This document shows, piece after piece, positions 1-8,557 of a DNA stretch of 8,557 bases. The DNA is from Syntrophorhabdaceae bacterium PtaU1.Bin034 (GTDB lineage Bacteria; Desulfobacterota_G; Syntrophorhabdia; Syntrophorhabdales; WCHB1-27), in contig MVRP01000183.1 of assembly GCA_002067405.1 (NCBI GenBank), forward strand, positions 1-8,557, read 5' to 3'. The notes under the pieces are model-generated. The model was not told the origin of the DNA, made no database searches, and saw nothing but the letters and a program-made list of their open reading frames with translations. A program made the translations under genes and the position numbers. Numbering within the stretch: position 1 is the stretch's first letter; every line of letters starts with the position of its first letter.

Positions 1-2084
1 TCGTTGAGCCTTTCTTTTACGGTTCTGATCTCTGCCGCAATCTGAACGATCTCGCGTTCGGTGGCTATCCAGGCAGCCTCTTTCGATCTCCTTTTCTCTC
101 TCTGTGCCTGCCGGGCCTTCTCCAGCTCTTTCTGCGAAGCCTGCAATTCGCTCAGCTTCGCCATCTTTACCTTCAGTTTTTCTTCTATTTCGGCGAGTTC
201 CGTTTCCAGCTTCATCTTCTCACGGAATTGAGAAATGGACACGGTGCTCCGGTCCTGCCCTTTTCTGATGAAGCCCCGGGAATCGACGAGGACATTTCCC
301 GCCACAAACAAACCTTCCTCCCCGTTTTCTATTCTCCGGAACGCCTCCGAAAGGCTTCCGGCGCGCAGAAGCTTAATATCCGCCTCACCCCGCTCGTAGC
401 CGAACATGCCTTTTTTCGGAAAGAAGACGAAGTTTCCCGGGTACTCCTTGGCGATGATTGCGAGACTGTAAGGGTCGTTCTCTGTCAGAACATAGTATTC
501 CGTTTCCCGGGAGAAGAATTTTTCCATGAAATGCTCTGTTTCCTTTGAAGGTTTCAGGATGTCGATGAGCTGCCTGTAAGGAACGGCATCTTTTTTCCTG
601 CCTTCGCCGTAGCTCTTCAGTTGTCTGAACATCTCTTCCTTGGCCTTCTTTACCCCCTTGAGGCCTTCCATCTCATTTCGCAGATCGGCTGCATCCTTCA
701 ACAGACCCTCGTACCGAGCCGCCAACTCCCTTTCGTCGGCTTCGAGGCGGTCCTTCTCGACCTTTTCATTCTCTGCCCGTTGTTGCAAAATCGACGACTT
801 CTCCTCCAGAAGGCGTAATTTGTCCCGAAACCGGTTCTGTTCCTCCATCCTCCTCTGCTGTCGCGCCTGCCGCTCTTTGAGCGCCCGTTCCCGTGCAACC
901 ATCTTGTTCCTGATCTCGGTGAGCCGCGTCATGACACCGAAGAGGCGGTTTCTCCCGTCCTCGGCCTCCCTTTCCATGCTCTCCCGGATGCGCTTCAACT
1001 CCTCGCGCTCAGCCTCAAGATCAGCCACCTGCCTCTCGATGATGTTCAGGTCTGACTTCTCTCTTTCAGCCGACCCGGTCAGCCGTTCGATCTCTCCCCT
1101 GTTCCGGGCTATTTTTCCCGAAAGCTCCTCAAGCTCTCTGCGCAGCTCTTTGGCTGCTGTTTCGAGTCGTTTTTTCTCCTCCTCCAGGTAGTTGAGCTCG
1201 AGCATCCTGCTTTCCATGTCTTTTTCCTTGCCTTTTATATCGAGCTCGATCTGCCTGCCCACGTTATCGATGAGCGTAATCTCTTCTTCCTTGGAACGGA
1301 GGGCCTCCCTGATCGTGTGTTTTTGCGTCTCCTTTGCCCCCATCTCGTTCAGGAGCGCTTCTTCTCTTTCCCGGAGCTTCGCTTCCCTCTTCTCAAACTT
1401 GATATGGCCGTCGATAAGAAGGGCAATATCGATCTCGCGGAGCCTCTCCTTGAGCGTGTTGAAGATCCTGAGCCTCCCCGACTCTTCTTCGGCCTTCTCC
1501 AGGCTCTTTGTCACCTCGCGGTAGATGTCCTCTACCCGTTCCAGGTTCGCTTTTACCTCTTCCATGCGGAAAAAGGCATCTTTCTTTTTCTCCTCAAATC
1601 GGGTGATGCCGCTCGTCTCCTCGACGACAACCCTCCGCTCGTGCGATTTCATCTGGGTGAAATACTCGATGTTGCCCTGTTCGATTATGGCGTATGAGTG
1701 GAGGCCGATACCTGTTCCGAGAAGAAAGTCCTGTATATCCTTCAGACGGACGATGTCGCCGTTGATAAAGTACTCATTGGTGCCGTCCCGGTAAATACGC
1801 CTTTTTATGGCATATTCCTTCTCCCCGTTCATGAGCCCCATGGTCACTTCCGCCATGTTCACCGGTTTTTTCACGGTGCTTCCGTGGAAGATGACATCCC
1901 CCATCTCTTTGACCCGCAGGGACTTGGTGCCTCGCTCGCCCAGCACCCAGCTTATGGCATCGACGATATTGCTCTTGCCGCATCCGTTCGGGCCCACAAT
2001 ACAGGTGACGCCTTCATTGAACCGGAAAGTGGTTCTGTTCAGGAAGGACTTGAAGCCCAGGAGCTCGAGCGAGGTCAGCTTCAT
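1..2084 (-). CDS. smc: Chromosome segregation ATPase SMC, N-terminal 694 codons (partial)
   Basis: SMC forms ring-shaped dimers that, with ScpA/ScpB, condense and segregate the chromosome. The frame stays open from the ATG at 2084 to the left edge, about 60% of a usual ~1,150-1,190 aa protein. Residues 1-~165 are the ATPase head half: Walker A GPNGCGKSN (31-39), an arginine-finger-like SLR (R57), VIFHGS (64-69), and a Q-loop IIEQG (Q136). Residues ~170-500 are Glu/Lys/Arg-rich coiled coil. A compact hinge lies at ~501-612, and returning coiled coil follows to 694. The C-terminal head with signature motif and Walker B is outside the window. The start overlaps the gltX stop by ATGA and is preceded by no purine-rich Shine-Dalgarno, so translation is probably coupled to gltX. 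Oddities: the hinge lacks the usual GG-x-x-x-GG-like glycine pairs and looks shortened, and the loop after VIFHGS is shorter than usual. A divergent SMC-like protein is possible, but the head motifs and size favour true SMC. Confidence 0.92.
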   Translation of the reverse strand, partial: MKLTSLELLGFKSFLNRTTFRFNEGVTCIVGPNGCGKSNIVDAISWVLGERGTKSLRVKEMGDVIFHGSTVKKPVNMAEVTMGLMNGEKEYAIKRRIYRDGTNEYFINGDIVRLKDIQDFLLGTGIGLHSYAIIEQGNIEYFTQMKSHERRVVVEETSGITRFEEKKKDAFFRMEEVKANLERVEDIYREVTKSLEKAEEESGRLRIFNTLKERLREIDIALLIDGHIKFEKREAKLREREEALLNEMGAKETQKHTIREALRSKEEEITLIDNVGRQIELDIKGKEKDMESRMLELNYLEEEKKRLETAAKELRRELEELSGKIARNRGEIERLTGSAEREKSDLNIIERQVADLEAEREELKRIRESMEREAEDGRNRLFGVMTRLTEIRNKMVARERALKERQARQQRRMEEQNRFRDKLRLLEEKSSILQQRAENEKVEKDRLEADERELAARYEGLLKDAADLRNEMEGLKGVKKAKEEMFRQLKSYGEGRKKDAVPYRQLIDILKPSKETEHFMEKFFSRETEYYVLTENDPYSLAIIAKEYPGNFVFFPKKGMFGYERGEADIKLLRAGSLSEAFRRIENGEEGLFVAGNVLVDSRGFIRKGQDRSTVSISQFREKMKLETELAEIEEKLKVKMAKLSELQASQKELEKARQAQREKRRSKEAAWIATEREIVQIAAEIRTVKERLN

Positions 2085-3472
2085 GTAATCGAGGAAATGG
2101 CCTTTTTGATCCTTTTTTCTACCGTCTCTCTTCCGAGGATTTCGATCACTTCGAAGATACCGGGGGTTACCTCCCTGCCGGACAGGGCTGCCCTGACAGG
2201 CTGGACGACCTCGACTACCTTTTTGCCCAGATCTTTTGCGATACCTTCGATGAGCGCTCGCTGTTCCGACTCGCCAAGGACCGCGAGACCTGAAAAGTCA
2301 CTCAGAAAGCGCTCAAGCACAGGCTTTGTGGCAGGGGTCAGATGTTTCTCTCTGGTCTTTGCATCATACTCAATCTCATCCCTGAAGAAAAACTCGGCCA
2401 TCCGGGCCATTTCCTTCAGGGTTTTTGTCCGCTCCCTCAAAATGGTCACGATCTTCAGCAGCCTCTCCCTGTCGCCCACTGCATATCCCATTTTCTCGAT
2501 GAAGGGAGCGACCCGTCCGGCAATATCGGCCGCGTCGATGGTCTTGATGTAGTGGCCGTTCAACCACATGAGTTTGTCCATGTCGAAGATGGCCGGTGAT
2601 TTTCCCACGTTCCCGATGTCGAACTTTTCTATGAGTTCGGCGCTCGAAAAGATCTCCTGATCGCCATAGGCCCATCCGAGTCTCGCGAGGTAGTTCATGA
2701 GCGCTTCGGCGAGAAAACCTTCTTCCCGGTATTCGAGCAGCGATGCAGCGCCATGCCTCTTGCTGAGCCGTGACTTGTCCTTTCCGTGGATCAGGGGAAC
2801 ATGGCCGAAGCGAGGGAGATCGAAGCCGAGCGCCTCGTACATCAGGATCTGGCGCGGCGTATTGTTGATATGGTCGTCCCCGCGGATAACGTGAGTAACC
2901 CCCAGAAGGGCGTCGTCCACGACAACGGTGAAATTGTAGGTGGGCGTATCGTCACTGCGGAATATGATGAGGTCGTCAAGTTCCTCTGCCTGGAACGAGA
3001 TGGTTCCCCGCACCATATCGTCAAAGGTAATGGTACCGGAAAGAGGTGTCTTGAACCTGATGACATAGGGGCGATCGGGATACTCCTCCGAACAGTCCCT
3101 GCACGTGCGGTCGTAGGATGGCTTTCTTCCCTCCGCCATGGCCTTCTTCCTCTTCTCTTCGAGCAGGGCCGGAGGGCAGTAGCACTTGTAGGCGTAGCCT
3201 TCATCGAGCAATCGGTACGCATTCTCTTTGTAAAGTTCCATCCTCTGGCTTTGAAAATAGAGCGGGCCGTCATGGGTGATGCCGAGCCAGGCAAGACCGT
3301 CAAGGATGTCTTTTGTATACTCCTCCTTCGACCGCTCTCTGTCCGTATCTTCGATTCTCAGGATAAATGAGCCTTCGTGATGGCGGGCAAAAAGCCAGTT
3401 GAAAAGGGCGGTGCGAGCGCCGCCGATATGGAGGTTCCCGGTAGGGCTTGGTGCAAATCTTGTTTTTATCAT
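2081..3472 (-). CDS. gltX: Glutamyl-tRNA synthetase (class I), complete
   Basis: A cytoplasmic enzyme that attaches glutamate to tRNA(Glu) using ATP. The protein is 463 aa, within the usual ~460-500 aa range. The N-terminal RFAPSPTG leads into the HIGH-equivalent HIGG (15-18), then RIEDTDRER (39-47). C97-x-C99 and C124-xx-C127 match the zinc-site region of E. coli GltX. GDDHINNTPRQ (198-208) precedes the KMSKS-equivalent SRLSKR (234-239). The C-terminal helical anticodon-binding part ends with VQPVRAALSGRE and FEVIEILGRE (440-449). The start at 3472 was chosen because family homology begins at [12 protein letters not shown] and a GGAG (minus strand, 3487-3484) lies 11 nt upstream. The frame is open further upstream to 3664, but that extension has no family resemblance and would run past the promoter. 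The gene is first of a gltX-smc unit. Whether the enzyme discriminates tRNA(Glu) or also charges tRNA(Gln) cannot be read from the sequence. Confidence 0.97.
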   Translation of the reverse strand: MIKTRFAPSPTGNLHIGGARTALFNWLFARHHEGSFILRIEDTDRERSKEEYTKDILDGLAWLGITHDGPLYFQSQRMELYKENAYRLLDEGYAYKCYCPPALLEEKRKKAMAEGRKPSYDRTCRDCSEEYPDRPYVIRFKTPLSGTITFDDMVRGTISFQAEELDDLIIFRSDDTPTYNFTVVVDDALLGVTHVIRGDDHINNTPRQILMYEALGFDLPRFGHVPLIHGKDKSRLSKRHGAASLLEYREEGFLAEALMNYLARLGWAYGDQEIFSSAELIEKFDIGNVGKSPAIFDMDKLMWLNGHYIKTIDAADIAGRVAPFIEKMGYAVGDRERLLKIVTILRERTKTLKEMARMAEFFFRDEIEYDAKTREKHLTPATKPVLERFLSDFSGLAVLGESEQRALIEGIAKDLGKKVVEVVQPVRAALSGREVTPGIFEVIEILGRETVEKRIKKAISSIT

Positions 3473-3499
3473 TGATTTTTGTTCTCCGAGGTTTTTGTG

Positions 3500-3528
3500 A
3501 TTATAAGAAATATTGATCCATACATCAA
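3500..3528 (-). promoter_or_regulatory. Sigma-70-type promoter for gltX-smc
   Basis: On the minus strand, TTGATG (3528-3523) and a perfect TATAAT (3505-3500) are separated by exactly 17 bp. This predicts transcription starting near 3493 and a leader of about 20 nt before the gltX ATG at 3472. Placement, spacing and orientation all fit. No experimental evidence is available. Confidence 0.68.
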
Positions 3529-3529
3529 T
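3512..3529. repeat. Inverted repeat ATTGAT-N6-ATCAAT over the gltX -35 and spacer
   Basis: ATTGAT (3512-3517) and ATCAAT (3524-3529) are perfect 6-bp inverted arms around a 6-bp spacer. They overlap the predicted gltX -35 box and the -35/-10 spacer. A 7-bp direct repeat ATCCATA (3516-3522 and 3528-3534, 12-bp period) is interleaved. The geometry is that of a repressor operator, but short AT-rich repeats also arise by chance, so the function is inferred only. Confidence 0.3.
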
Positions 3530-3636
3530 CCATAATTTTTCCTGTTTATCATGGTGTACGAAGTGCTCCTGCACGATTGATCCGTGTCGGCCGTTTCCCC
3601 GAACCCGTGGAACAAGGGCGGCAGGCGATGCGGGGA

Positions 3637-3646
3637 TCGTATACGA
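3637..3646. repeat. 10-bp perfect palindrome upstream of the carD -35
   Basis: TCGTATACGA is self-complementary over all ten bases and ends 7 bp before the predicted carD -35 box (3654). The position would suit an activator or repressor site. Nothing else supports this, and it may be chance. Confidence 0.25.
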
Positions 3647-3653
3647 CCTGGGT

Positions 3654-3682
3654 TTGAATTCCATTCTCGAAACTGGTATAAT
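3654..3682 (+). promoter_or_regulatory. Extended -10 sigma-70-type promoter of the carD-yacL-ispD-ispF operon
   Basis: TTGAAT (3654-3659, four of six consensus bases) is followed after 17 bp by a perfect TATAAT (3677-3682), preceded by TGG (3674-3676), which makes an extended -10 element. The predicted start is near 3689, giving a leader of about 33 nt before the carD ATG. All downstream genes to ispF are closely packed with no other evident promoter, so this one probably serves the whole operon. It fires away from the gltX promoter; the two -35 boxes are about 125 bp apart. Confidence 0.75.
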
Positions 3683-3692
3683 AGTAAGCGAT

Positions 3693-3708
3693 ACGGGGTA
3701 GTCCCCGT
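3693..3708 (+). promoter_or_regulatory. GC-rich hairpin or operator in the carD leader
   Basis: ACGGGG (3693-3698), loop TAGT and CCCCGT (3703-3708) form a perfect 6-bp stem, extendable by a U-G pair. It begins just after the predicted start (~3689) and ends 4 nt before the Shine-Dalgarno. No U-tract follows, so it is not an intrinsic terminator. It could stabilise the mRNA 5' end, tune ribosome access, or act as a DNA operator just downstream of the start. Confidence 0.5.
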
Positions 3709-3712
3709 GATT

Positions 3713-3718
3713 GGAGGG
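3713..3718 (+). promoter_or_regulatory. Ribosome binding site that fixes the carD start
   Basis: GGAGGG stands 3 nt before the ATG at 3722 (4 nt counting from GGAGG). It is the only strong site in the leader. The same frame is open back to 3584, but family homology begins at MLKIGEVAVYPGHGVG, so the ATG at 3722 is preferred. Confidence 0.7.
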
Positions 3719-3721
3719 AAG

Positions 3722-4216
3722 ATGCTAAAGATCGGAGAAGTGGCGGTGTATCCAGGTCATGGCGTAGGAAGAATTGAGTCCATTGAGGAAAAAGTGATTT
3801 CTGGAACGAAACAGTCCTTCTACATCATGCGAATCCTCGATTCTGACATGACGATCATGATACCGGTCGAGGGTGCCCAGCACGCCGGCCTTCGGTACGT
3901 GATCGATTCGGAACAAGTGCTCAAGGTTTACGAGATATTGAAGGACAAGAATTTCATTCACGACACGTCGCCGTGGAACAGGCGATACAAAGAATATATG
4001 GAGCGGATCAAGAGCGGTTCCATATTCGAAATTGCCATGGTGTTGAGAGAGTTGTACAACCTGAGGATGTGGAAAGAGCTCTCCTTTGGTGAAAGAAAAA
4101 TGTTCGAAACCGCACGGAATCTCATCAAGAAAGAGTTGTCTATCGCCTTAAGCAAAGATGAAGAAGAGATAGTTACGGATATAGAGAGTATATTCGCCGA
4201 CAACCCAAAAGGCTAA
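3722..4216 (+). CDS. carD: CarD/CdnL-family RNA polymerase-binding regulator
   Basis: CarD/CdnL proteins bind the RNA polymerase beta subunit and stabilise open promoter complexes, notably at rRNA and other housekeeping promoters. The protein is 164 aa, the usual CdnL length. The N-terminal Tudor-like RNA polymerase-interaction domain (about 1-60) opens with FxxGxxVxYPGHGVG-type sequence, here IGEVAVYPGHGVG (4-16). The C-terminal helical DNA-binding domain contains SPWNRRYKEYMERIKSG (83-99); W85 corresponds to the conserved tryptophan that wedges into the -10 upstream fork in Mycobacterium CarD. Further helices include VLRELYNL and the acidic tail. It lacks the HMGA-like extension of Myxococcus CarD, so it is CdnL-like. 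It is the first gene of the operon; the yacL-like gene begins 4 nt after its stop. The context suggests coordination of transcription with general growth functions, but autoregulation is only a possibility. Confidence 0.93.
   Translation: MLKIGEVAVYPGHGVGRIESIEEKVISGTKQSFYIMRILDSDMTIMIPVEGAQHAGLRYVIDSEQVLKVYEILKDKNFIHDTSPWNRRYKEYMERIKSGSIFEIAMVLRELYNLRMWKELSFGERKMFETARNLIKKELSIALSKDEEEIVTDIESIFADNPKG
4207..4212 (+). promoter_or_regulatory. Ribosome binding site supporting the TTG start of the yacL-like gene
   Basis: AAAAGG at the end of carD lies 8 nt before TTG at 4221. The next in-frame ATG lies about 100 codons downstream, inside the fourth membrane segment, so TTG is the best start. Confidence 0.55.
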
Positions 4217-4220
4217 ATCG

Positions 4221-5267
4221 TTGACCATTATAGCTCAGCTAGTTCTGATAACCGTAACGGCTGTTACCGGTTATTTTATAGTCAGGGAGATAACGCCTGT
4301 TCCTCTCTATGCGCTGATCGGCGCTGTTCTCGGCCTCACAGTCGGCTATCTTGTTATCAAAGTGGAGGAAAAGCTCAAGGAGATACCTCTCAAGATCATC
4401 ATAGGAACGCTGATAGGTATCACCATCGGGCTCTTTATCACCAACCTTTTCATTTCAAAGCTCCTCCTGACCCACGCGAAAGATGTCCCCATCACCCTGC
4501 CTATTTATATACTCCTCTACTTCATCATGGGTTATTTGGGTTTCAGGATCGGGGAGAAGAAAAGCCATACCATCGATTTGTCGAAGTTCCCGCTCCTCGG
4601 GAAGAGTGAGGCCACCGAGGGCAACAAGATTCTCGATACGAGTGCGATCATAGACGGCCGAATTGCAGACCTGTGTGAGACGGGATTTGTGGAAGGCACC
4701 TTCGTGATCCCCCAGTTCGTGCTTTACGAGATTCAGCATATAGCCGACCTGCAGGACCCGGTGAGGAAGACGAGGGGCAGGCGGGGCCTCGATATACTCC
4801 ATCGGCTGCAGAAACAGACCCAGGTCAAGGTCAAGATCGTGGATGTCGATTTTCCGAAGCTCAAGGACGTCGACTCGAAACTGATCGCCCTTGCAAAGAG
4901 CCTGCAGGGAAAGGTGGTGACGAATGATTATAACCTCAACAAGGTTGCCGAGCTTCAGGGCATCAGCGTGCTTAACCTGAATGAGCTGGCAACCGCCTTG
5001 AGACCCGCAATCCTTCCGGGTGAACAGCTCTCCATCAAGATCGTCAAGGAAGGCAAAGAATACGGGCAGGGTATCGGGTATCTTGATGACGGCACAATGG
5101 TCGTCGTCGATGACGCGAGGAAGCTCCTCGGCAAGACAGTCGATGTCATAGTAACAAGCCTTCTGCAGACGACCTCCGGCCGTATGATTTTTGCCAAATT
5201 GAAAGAACAGGCAGAGAAAGAATTTTACTTCCCAGAAGAATACAGTTACGAAGAGCATGTGAGGTAG
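4221..5267 (+). CDS. yacL: YacL-like membrane protein with PIN nuclease and TRAM domains
   Basis: The 348-aa protein matches the layout of Bacillus YacL (about 366 aa). Four hydrophobic segments (about 3-21, 29-47, 58-80 and 92-110) anchor it in the membrane. A cytoplasmic PIN ribonuclease domain follows (about 136-255). PIN acids in expected places are D139 (ILDTSAIIDGR), E170 (VLYEIQHIAD), D218 (VDSKLIALA) and D236 (TNDYNLNKVA), so the catalytic set appears intact. A C-terminal TRAM domain (about 264-325, GEQLSIKIVKEGKEYGQGIGYLDDGTMVVV region) is a predicted RNA-binding module. The start is TTG. It lies between carD and ispD, 4 nt after carD and 2 nt before ispD. The same yacL-ispD-ispF order occurs in Bacillus. 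The family is inferred to be a membrane-tethered RNase, but its substrate is unknown to me. No antitoxin gene is adjacent, so it is unlikely to be a VapC-type toxin. Confidence 0.88.
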   Translation: MTIIAQLVLITVTAVTGYFIVREITPVPLYALIGAVLGLTVGYLVIKVEEKLKEIPLKIIIGTLIGITIGLFITNLFISKLLLTHAKDVPITLPIYILLYFIMGYLGFRIGEKKSHTIDLSKFPLLGKSEATEGNKILDTSAIIDGRIADLCETGFVEGTFVIPQFVLYEIQHIADLQDPVRKTRGRRGLDILHRLQKQTQVKVKIVDVDFPKLKDVDSKLIALAKSLQGKVVTNDYNLNKVAELQGISVLNLNELATALRPAILPGEQLSIKIVKEGKEYGQGIGYLDDGTMVVVDDARKLLGKTVDVIVTSLLQTTSGRMIFAKLKEQAEKEFYFPEEYSYEEHVR

Positions 5268-5269
5268 GT

Positions 5270-5964
5270 ATGAGAACTTTGGCGATAGTCCTTGCCGGAG
5301 GCGCGGGCAAACGCATGGGCTCTTCTACGAACAAGCAATTCCTTTTGCTCGACAACAGGCCCATCCTTGTCCACACACTTCAAATCTTTCAAGAATGCCG
5401 GGCTGTAGACGGTGTTTACCTGGTGGTCAATCACAAGGACTTGCCTTTAATACAGGAAGAGATCCTCGAGAATTACCGTTTCAACAAGATCCTTAAGCTC
5501 GTCATTGGCGGTCGCCTTCGGCAGGATTCGGTCCGGAACGGTCTCGAAGCGATCGATGAGTCGTGCGATATCGTCATTGTCCACGATGCCGCCCGGCCGT
5601 TCGTGTCGCCGGCCTTCGTCGAAAAATCGATATTTCTCATGGAGATGTTCGACGCCATCATTCCCGCCATCCCTGTCAAGGACACGATCAAGGTAATCTC
5701 GAAGGAGGGTTTTGTGCAGAAGACCCTCGAAAGGGACTCTCTTTGGCACATCCAAACGCCGCAGACATTTAAGTACGATCTCATCATCAGGGCCTACAGG
5801 GAGGGCATGGGAAAGAAGATCTACGGGTATGACGACTCCACATTCATCGAACACCTGGGCAAGAAGGTGAAGGTGGTGGAGGGGTCCCCCTACAACATCA
5901 AAATAACGACCCCGGAAGACCTTATTATTGCAAAAGGTATCCTTGCGCAGATAAAAGGGAGTGC

Positions 5965-5968
<4 letters not shown>
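5270..5968 (+). CDS. ispD: 2-C-methyl-D-erythritol 4-phosphate cytidylyltransferase
   Basis: IspD joins CTP and MEP to form CDP-methylerythritol in the cytoplasmic MEP route to isoprenoid precursors. The protein is 232 aa, a full-length family size. The nucleotide-binding loop is VLAGGAGKRMG (7-17), with R15 and K22 (in NKQF) equivalent to catalytic R20 and K27 of E. coli IspD. GGRLRQDSVRNGL (80-92), VHDAARPFV (104-112), R155 before SLWHIQTPQTF, DDSTFIE (188-194) and K211 in NIKITTPEDL complete the active site. GAGG (5261-5264) provides a ribosome binding site 5 nt before the ATG. The gene overlaps ispF by ATGA; the two are separate ORFs rather than an IspDF fusion. Confidence 0.97.
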
Positions 5969-8132
<2,164 letters not shown>

Positions 8133-8146
<14 letters not shown>

Positions 8147-8557
8147 AGGAACCATTCTCGTCGTAGAGGACGACACGCCCCAGAGAAGGATCGTAAAGAC
8201 CATCCTTTCCAAAGAAGGTTTCTATGTCGAGGACGTGGAAACGGGAAAAAAAGCCCTGGAGCTTGTGAAGAACGGCTCCTTCGATGTGGTGCTGACCGAC
8301 CTGCGCCTCCCGGATATCGAGGGTACCGACATCCTCAAAGAAGTGAAATCACAGGAGCGTATCTGCCACGTGGTCATCATGACTGCCTACGGCTCCATCC
8401 CATCCGCTATTGAGGCGACGAGGCTCGGGGCATTTCACTATCTGGAGAAGCCGCTGGAAAAGGACCAGCTCCTTCTTGTTATCAATAACGCCATGAACCA
8501 GGTAAACCTTCTTCGGGACAACCTGATGCTCAAGGACCAGCTTGTCGAGAAATTCCA
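8133..8557 (+). CDS. Response regulator, probably NtrC family (partial, receiver domain)
   Basis: The 141 visible codons contain a complete receiver domain (about 6-120). The acidic pair is E12/D13/D14 (VVEDD), the phosphoacceptor is D56 in VVLTDLRLPD, the conserved Thr is T84 in VIMTAYGS and the conserved Lys is K106 in YLEKPL. The sequence MTAYGSIPSAIEATRLGAFHYLEKP, in two overlapping halves (83-107), and the linker helix LRDNLMLKDQL are characteristic of sigma-54-activating NtrC-family regulators. The AAA+ and DNA-binding domains would lie past the right edge, so family assignment is inferred. The start ATG lies 14 nt inside the end of the kinase gene, so the kinase is its likely phosphodonor. 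The target genes are not in view. Confidence 0.9.

Noticed and set aside
640..1524. Serine-rich open frames on the plus strand (640-1191 and 1192-1524)
   Set aside because: They are antisense to the SMC coiled coil. Glu/Lys/Leu-rich codons read backwards give Ser/Leu/Phe-rich frames, and there is no family resemblance.
1698..2552. 284-codon plus-strand open frame
   Set aside because: It crosses the smc and gltX genes antisense. Its composition is shadow-like and no domain is recognisable.
3563..3574. Small inverted repeat GTGC-TCCT-GCAC between the divergent promoters
   Set aside because: A 4-bp stem is too short to separate from chance.
3473..3664. N-terminal extension of gltX upstream of 3472
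   Set aside because: It has no GltX homology, and it would span the predicted gltX promoter and the divergent control region.
4455..5258. 267-codon minus-strand open frame
   Set aside because: It is antisense to the yacL-like gene, whose PIN and TRAM motifs are clear.

Overview
The window holds ordinary bacterial chromosome, with eight recognisable genes plus one broken one. There is no mobile element, CRISPR array, rRNA or tRNA gene. The base composition looks moderately GC-rich. A CarD/CdnL regulator, a PIN-TRAM membrane protein and separate ispD and ispF genes stand in one row. That row, together with an NtrC-type two-component pair, resembles Desulfobacterota (the former Deltaproteobacteria) or a related anaerobic lineage such as Nitrospirota. 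The placement is an inference from gene content and synteny, not proven.

Layout: a divergent control region of about 250 bp (3473-3721) separates two transcription units. Leftward (minus strand) run gltX (glutamyl-tRNA synthetase, complete) and smc (chromosome condensation ATPase, N-terminal 694 codons, running off the left edge). Their ORFs overlap by ATGA, and smc has no Shine-Dalgarno site of its own. Rightward (plus strand) run carD, a yacL-like PIN-TRAM gene with a TTG start, ispD and ispF. These are tightly spaced or overlapping, so they form one operon driven by a near-consensus extended -10 promoter. ispD and ispF supply two steps of the MEP isoprenoid pathway.

Directly after ispF lies an 80-codon ORF whose first ~45 residues are clearly the N-terminus of a second glutamyl-tRNA synthetase. 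Its HIGH motif is damaged and the rest of the enzyme is missing, so it is called a gltX pseudogene. Its position after yacL-ispD-ispF is where gltX sits in Bacillus. A membrane sensor histidine kinase starts inside this remnant, and its partner response regulator overlaps the kinase by 14 bp and runs off the right edge.

Points most worth a second look are the gltX remnant and its junction with the kinase gene, the unusual SMC hinge and head motifs, and the symmetric elements in the divergent control region: a hairpin in the carD leader, an inverted repeat in the gltX promoter, and a 10-bp palindrome by the carD -35. I see no wholly new system here.
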